This document shows positions 6,734 through 8,426 of a DNA stretch of 8,426 bases, one piece after another (the stretch's first letter is position 1; every line of letters begins with the position of its first letter). The notes beneath the pieces were generated by a model. That model did no database searches. It saw only the letters and a program-made list of their open reading frames with translations, and was not told where the DNA came from. Source of the DNA: Gammaproteobacteria bacterium (GTDB lineage: Bacteria > Pseudomonadota > Gammaproteobacteria > UBA9214); assembly GCA_030599705.1 (NCBI GenBank), contig JAUVNM010000058.1, positions 1-8,426 of the forward strand, read 5' to 3'. A program made the translations under genes and the position numbers.

Positions 6734-6811
6734 AGGTTGGGCTGAACGAACGTGAAGCCCAACAGGTAAGCATGAAAATATTCGTTGGGCTTCGCAGGCT
6801 CAGCCCAACCT
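6734..6811. repeat. Second dispersed repeat: paired inverted GTTGGGCTT/AGCCCAAC hairpins
   Basis: The left arm (6734-6763) starts AGGTTGGGCTGA and ends GAAGCCCAAC; the right arm (6784-6811) is its inverse, starting GTTGGGCTTC and ending TCAGCCCAACCT. The outer 12 and inner 10 bases of the arms match exactly as inverted repeats, and only the central 6-8 bases differ. Each arm can also fold alone, as GTTGGGCT pairs with AGCCCAAC. Twenty nt separate the arms. The motif resembles a repeat I recall from many gammaproteobacterial intergenic regions. It ends 21 nt before the mscS ATG and only about 7 nt from its G-run ribosome site, so any mscS transcript starting upstream would carry the hairpins in its leader. 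Confidence 0.82.
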
Positions 6812-6825
6812 ACCGATTACGGACC

Positions 6826-6854
6826 TTAACGCAGTCCCCAACAGCGTGTAGGAT
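6826..6854 (+). promoter_or_regulatory. Weak candidate sigma-70 promoter for the MscK/MscM-like gene
   Basis: TTAACG (6826-6831) and TAGGAT (6849-6854) each match 4 of 6 consensus bases with exactly 17 nt between them, on the strand and at the distance expected for the gene starting at 6895 (leader of about 34 nt). The match is weak and may be chance. I found no comparable pair for the divergent mscS gene on the minus strand. Confidence 0.3.
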
Positions 6855-6894
6855 ATGCCATCCGGCCACTGATACGGAAGGGTTGCCCGAAAAA

Positions 6895-8426
6895 ATGTCT
6901 GATTCGCTGTTCACCAACGGAACATTCCTGATCCGTGTACTCGCCCTGCTGCTGGCGCTTGGGCCCTTGCAGGTTGGCAGCGCCGCAGCGCCGGCAAGTG
7001 CAACAAAGGCAGGCACGCTGGTCAAGCCGGCAACCCTCAAGGCAAAAATCAAGGAGGCCGAAGCGGCTGCCGATCTGGATGAGGCAACCCGTACCAGGCT
7101 GACCGGCCTGTACCACAGCGCGCTGTCATTCCAGGAAAGCGCAGCGGCCAGCAATGCCAATGCGGAGATCTATCGCGCGGCCCGCAAGTCTGCTGCAGCA
7201 CAGGCGAAATCCATACGCGAGAAGCTCGAACAACGCCTCAAAGACGCGTCCCCGGTAACCATCCGCGTCTCGGAGACGACACCACTGGCCGAAGTGGAGC
7301 AGGAGTCACTGAAGCTGAAAGCCGACCTGGCTGCCGTCGAGGCCAAGCTGAGCGCCCTGGAGGAGCAACTGGCTGCCGAGGCAGACCGGCCCGGTACCAT
7401 CCGGCAGCGGCTCATCGAAAACAAGCAACGGCAGGAGGAAATTGCCGTCGGGCTGAAACTGCCTGCACCCGCCGACCAGCTGCCTGCACTCACAGAGGCA
7501 AATCGCTGGGCACTGCAGAGCGAGGCCATGGCGCTGAGCGCCGAGATTCAGGAACTCGACCAGGAGTTGCTGAGCCAGCCGATGCGCATTGAACTGCTGG
7601 AGGCCGAGCGCGACCAGTCAGCGAACAGCCTCAAGCGCATTCGTCTGCGCGTTCAGAGTCTCGGATCCCTGCTAAGCAGCCGGCGTGTTGCCGAAGCGGA
7701 GCAGGCACAGACCGAGACCGAGATGGCGCAGCTTGAAGCCCAGGGGGAGCATGCCCTGATACAGGAGCTGGCGGACCGGAACGCCGAACTCGGCGAACAA
7801 CTGACAGACCTCGCCACCCGGCTGGAACAGGTAACGACCGAAGATAATTTGGCGGACCGGGATGCCAAGCTGATTGCAGATTCACTGCGCAGTACCCGGC
7901 AAAAAGTCGAGCTCGCCGGGCTGAGCCAGGCACTCGGACAGGTGCTCCTTGAGCAACGCAATAACCTGCCGGAGTTACGCAGTTTTCGCAAGAAGGTGCA
8001 CGCCAGGGAAAACGAAATCGCCGGGGTCGGCCTGCAACTGATCTGGTACGAGGAAGAGCGTCGCAGCCTGCGCAACATTCCCGAATATATTGACAGCCTC
8101 ACGACGAACCTGCCTGAAGATGAAATACTGCAGATCAGGGAGCCGCTGGAAACCCTGGCACGTAACCGCCTGGATCTGCTGGCCAAGGCCACTGCAAACA
8201 CACAATCCTATCTGCGCGCACTCAGCGAACTCGATTACGCCTATCGCAACCTGCTCCAACAGGTCGAGGTCTACGATGAATTCCTGGGTGAACGGCTGCT
8301 CTGGGTACGCAGCGTACCGCCACCGAATCTCCAGATGCTGCAGGCGGTCCCCGCCCAGTTGGCCTACCTGCTGTCCCCGGTCAACTGGTACGAGGTCACC
8401 AGAAGCCTGCTCTCACAGCTGTTCAA
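6895..8426 (+). CDS. Large MscK/MscM (KefA/YjeP)-type mechanosensitive channel, N-terminal 510 residues, cut by the window edge
   Basis: Reading from the ATG at 6895 there is no stop to the window end. A signal sequence (basic Arg14, then VLALLLALGPLQVGSAAA) suggests cleavage near residues 31-33. Residues about 45-310 are rich in Ala, Glu, Leu, Gln and Arg with heptad-like spacing and little Gly or Pro, fitting the long coiled-coil periplasmic region (MscS_porin domain) of MscK and MscM. A conserved-looking block follows at about 440-475 (ALSELDYAYRNLLQQVEVYD, then FLGERLLWVRS), which closely resembles the segment before the extra TM helices in that family. The last visible residues (LAYLLSPVNWYEVTRSLL) should lead into the first of those helices. 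The E. coli proteins exceed 1100 residues, so the TM bundle and pore lie outside. GGAAGGG sits 12 nt upstream, a rather distant ribosome site. It is divergent from the mscS gene, 182 nt away. The MscK versus MscM assignment cannot be made without the C-terminus. Confidence 0.87.
   Translation, partial: MSDSLFTNGTFLIRVLALLLALGPLQVGSAAAPASATKAGTLVKPATLKAKIKEAEAAADLDEATRTRLTGLYHSALSFQESAAASNANAEIYRAARKSAAAQAKSIREKLEQRLKDASPVTIRVSETTPLAEVEQESLKLKADLAAVEAKLSALEEQLAAEADRPGTIRQRLIENKQRQEEIAVGLKLPAPADQLPALTEANRWALQSEAMALSAEIQELDQELLSQPMRIELLEAERDQSANSLKRIRLRVQSLGSLLSSRRVAEAEQAQTETEMAQLEAQGEHALIQELADRNAELGEQLTDLATRLEQVTTEDNLADRDAKLIADSLRSTRQKVELAGLSQALGQVLLEQRNNLPELRSFRKKVHARENEIAGVGLQLIWYEEERRSLRNIPEYIDSLTTNLPEDEILQIREPLETLARNRLDLLAKATANTQSYLRALSELDYAYRNLLQQVEVYDEFLGERLLWVRSVPPPNLQMLQAVPAQLAYLLSPVNWYEVTRSLLSQLF

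Noticed and set aside
6771..6790. TATTTT on the minus strand (in the spacer of the second repeat) as a -10 for mscS
   Set aside because: No acceptable -35 lies 16-18 nt upstream, so it is not reported as a promoter.
7653..8201. Minus-strand open frames opposite the MscK-like coiled-coil region (also 6810-7160 and 7170-7529)
   Set aside because: The plus frame is open to the window edge with a signal sequence and family motifs; the Ser/Ala/Arg-rich minus products are shadows of its Glu/Ala/Leu codons.

Overview
The window looks like chromosome of a GC-rich Gram-negative proteobacterium, most likely a gammaproteobacterium. The basis is a MexAB-OprM-type tripartite efflux operon with lipoprotein signals, two classes of MscS-superfamily channel with periplasmic domains, and intergenic dispersed repeats of the GTCAT(T/C)CCCGC...GCGGGAATCCA and GTTGGGCTT...AGCCCAACCT kinds, which I recognise from many proteobacterial genomes. 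The lineage is inferred and I name no genus.

Layout. Positions 1-4752, minus strand: an RND efflux operon read right to left, with adaptor lipoprotein (3550-4752), inner-membrane pump (373-3546) and the first 123 residues of the outer-membrane channel lipoprotein (1-371, cut by the window edge). The genes are 3 nt and 1 nt apart. Positions 4753-5014: a 262-nt gap with a strong Shine-Dalgarno and a candidate promoter for the operon, a run of degenerate CGTCATCCCCGCCAC direct repeats, and a dispersed repeat made of two inverted hairpin arms. Positions 5015-6712, minus: a 565-residue MscS-type channel with a signal peptide and a large extracytoplasmic domain. Positions 6713-6894: a divergent intergenic region with a second, unrelated two-hairpin repeat and a weak candidate promoter. 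Positions 6895-8426, plus: the first 510 residues of a large MscK/MscM(KefA)-type channel, cut by the right edge before its pore domain.

Function. All five genes encode envelope proteins. The three minus-strand genes at the left should form one trans-envelope drug/solute exporter powered by the proton gradient; all four proton-relay residues known from AcrB are present, but most of the AcrB phenylalanine-trap residues are not. The two divergent channels are predicted tension-gated valves against osmotic downshock. No regulator gene lies in the window, so control of the pump is not explained locally. I found no clearly new system. The points most worth a second look are the repeat structures bracketing the mscS gene, the unusual substrate pocket of the pump, and the extracytoplasmic domain of the MscS protein.
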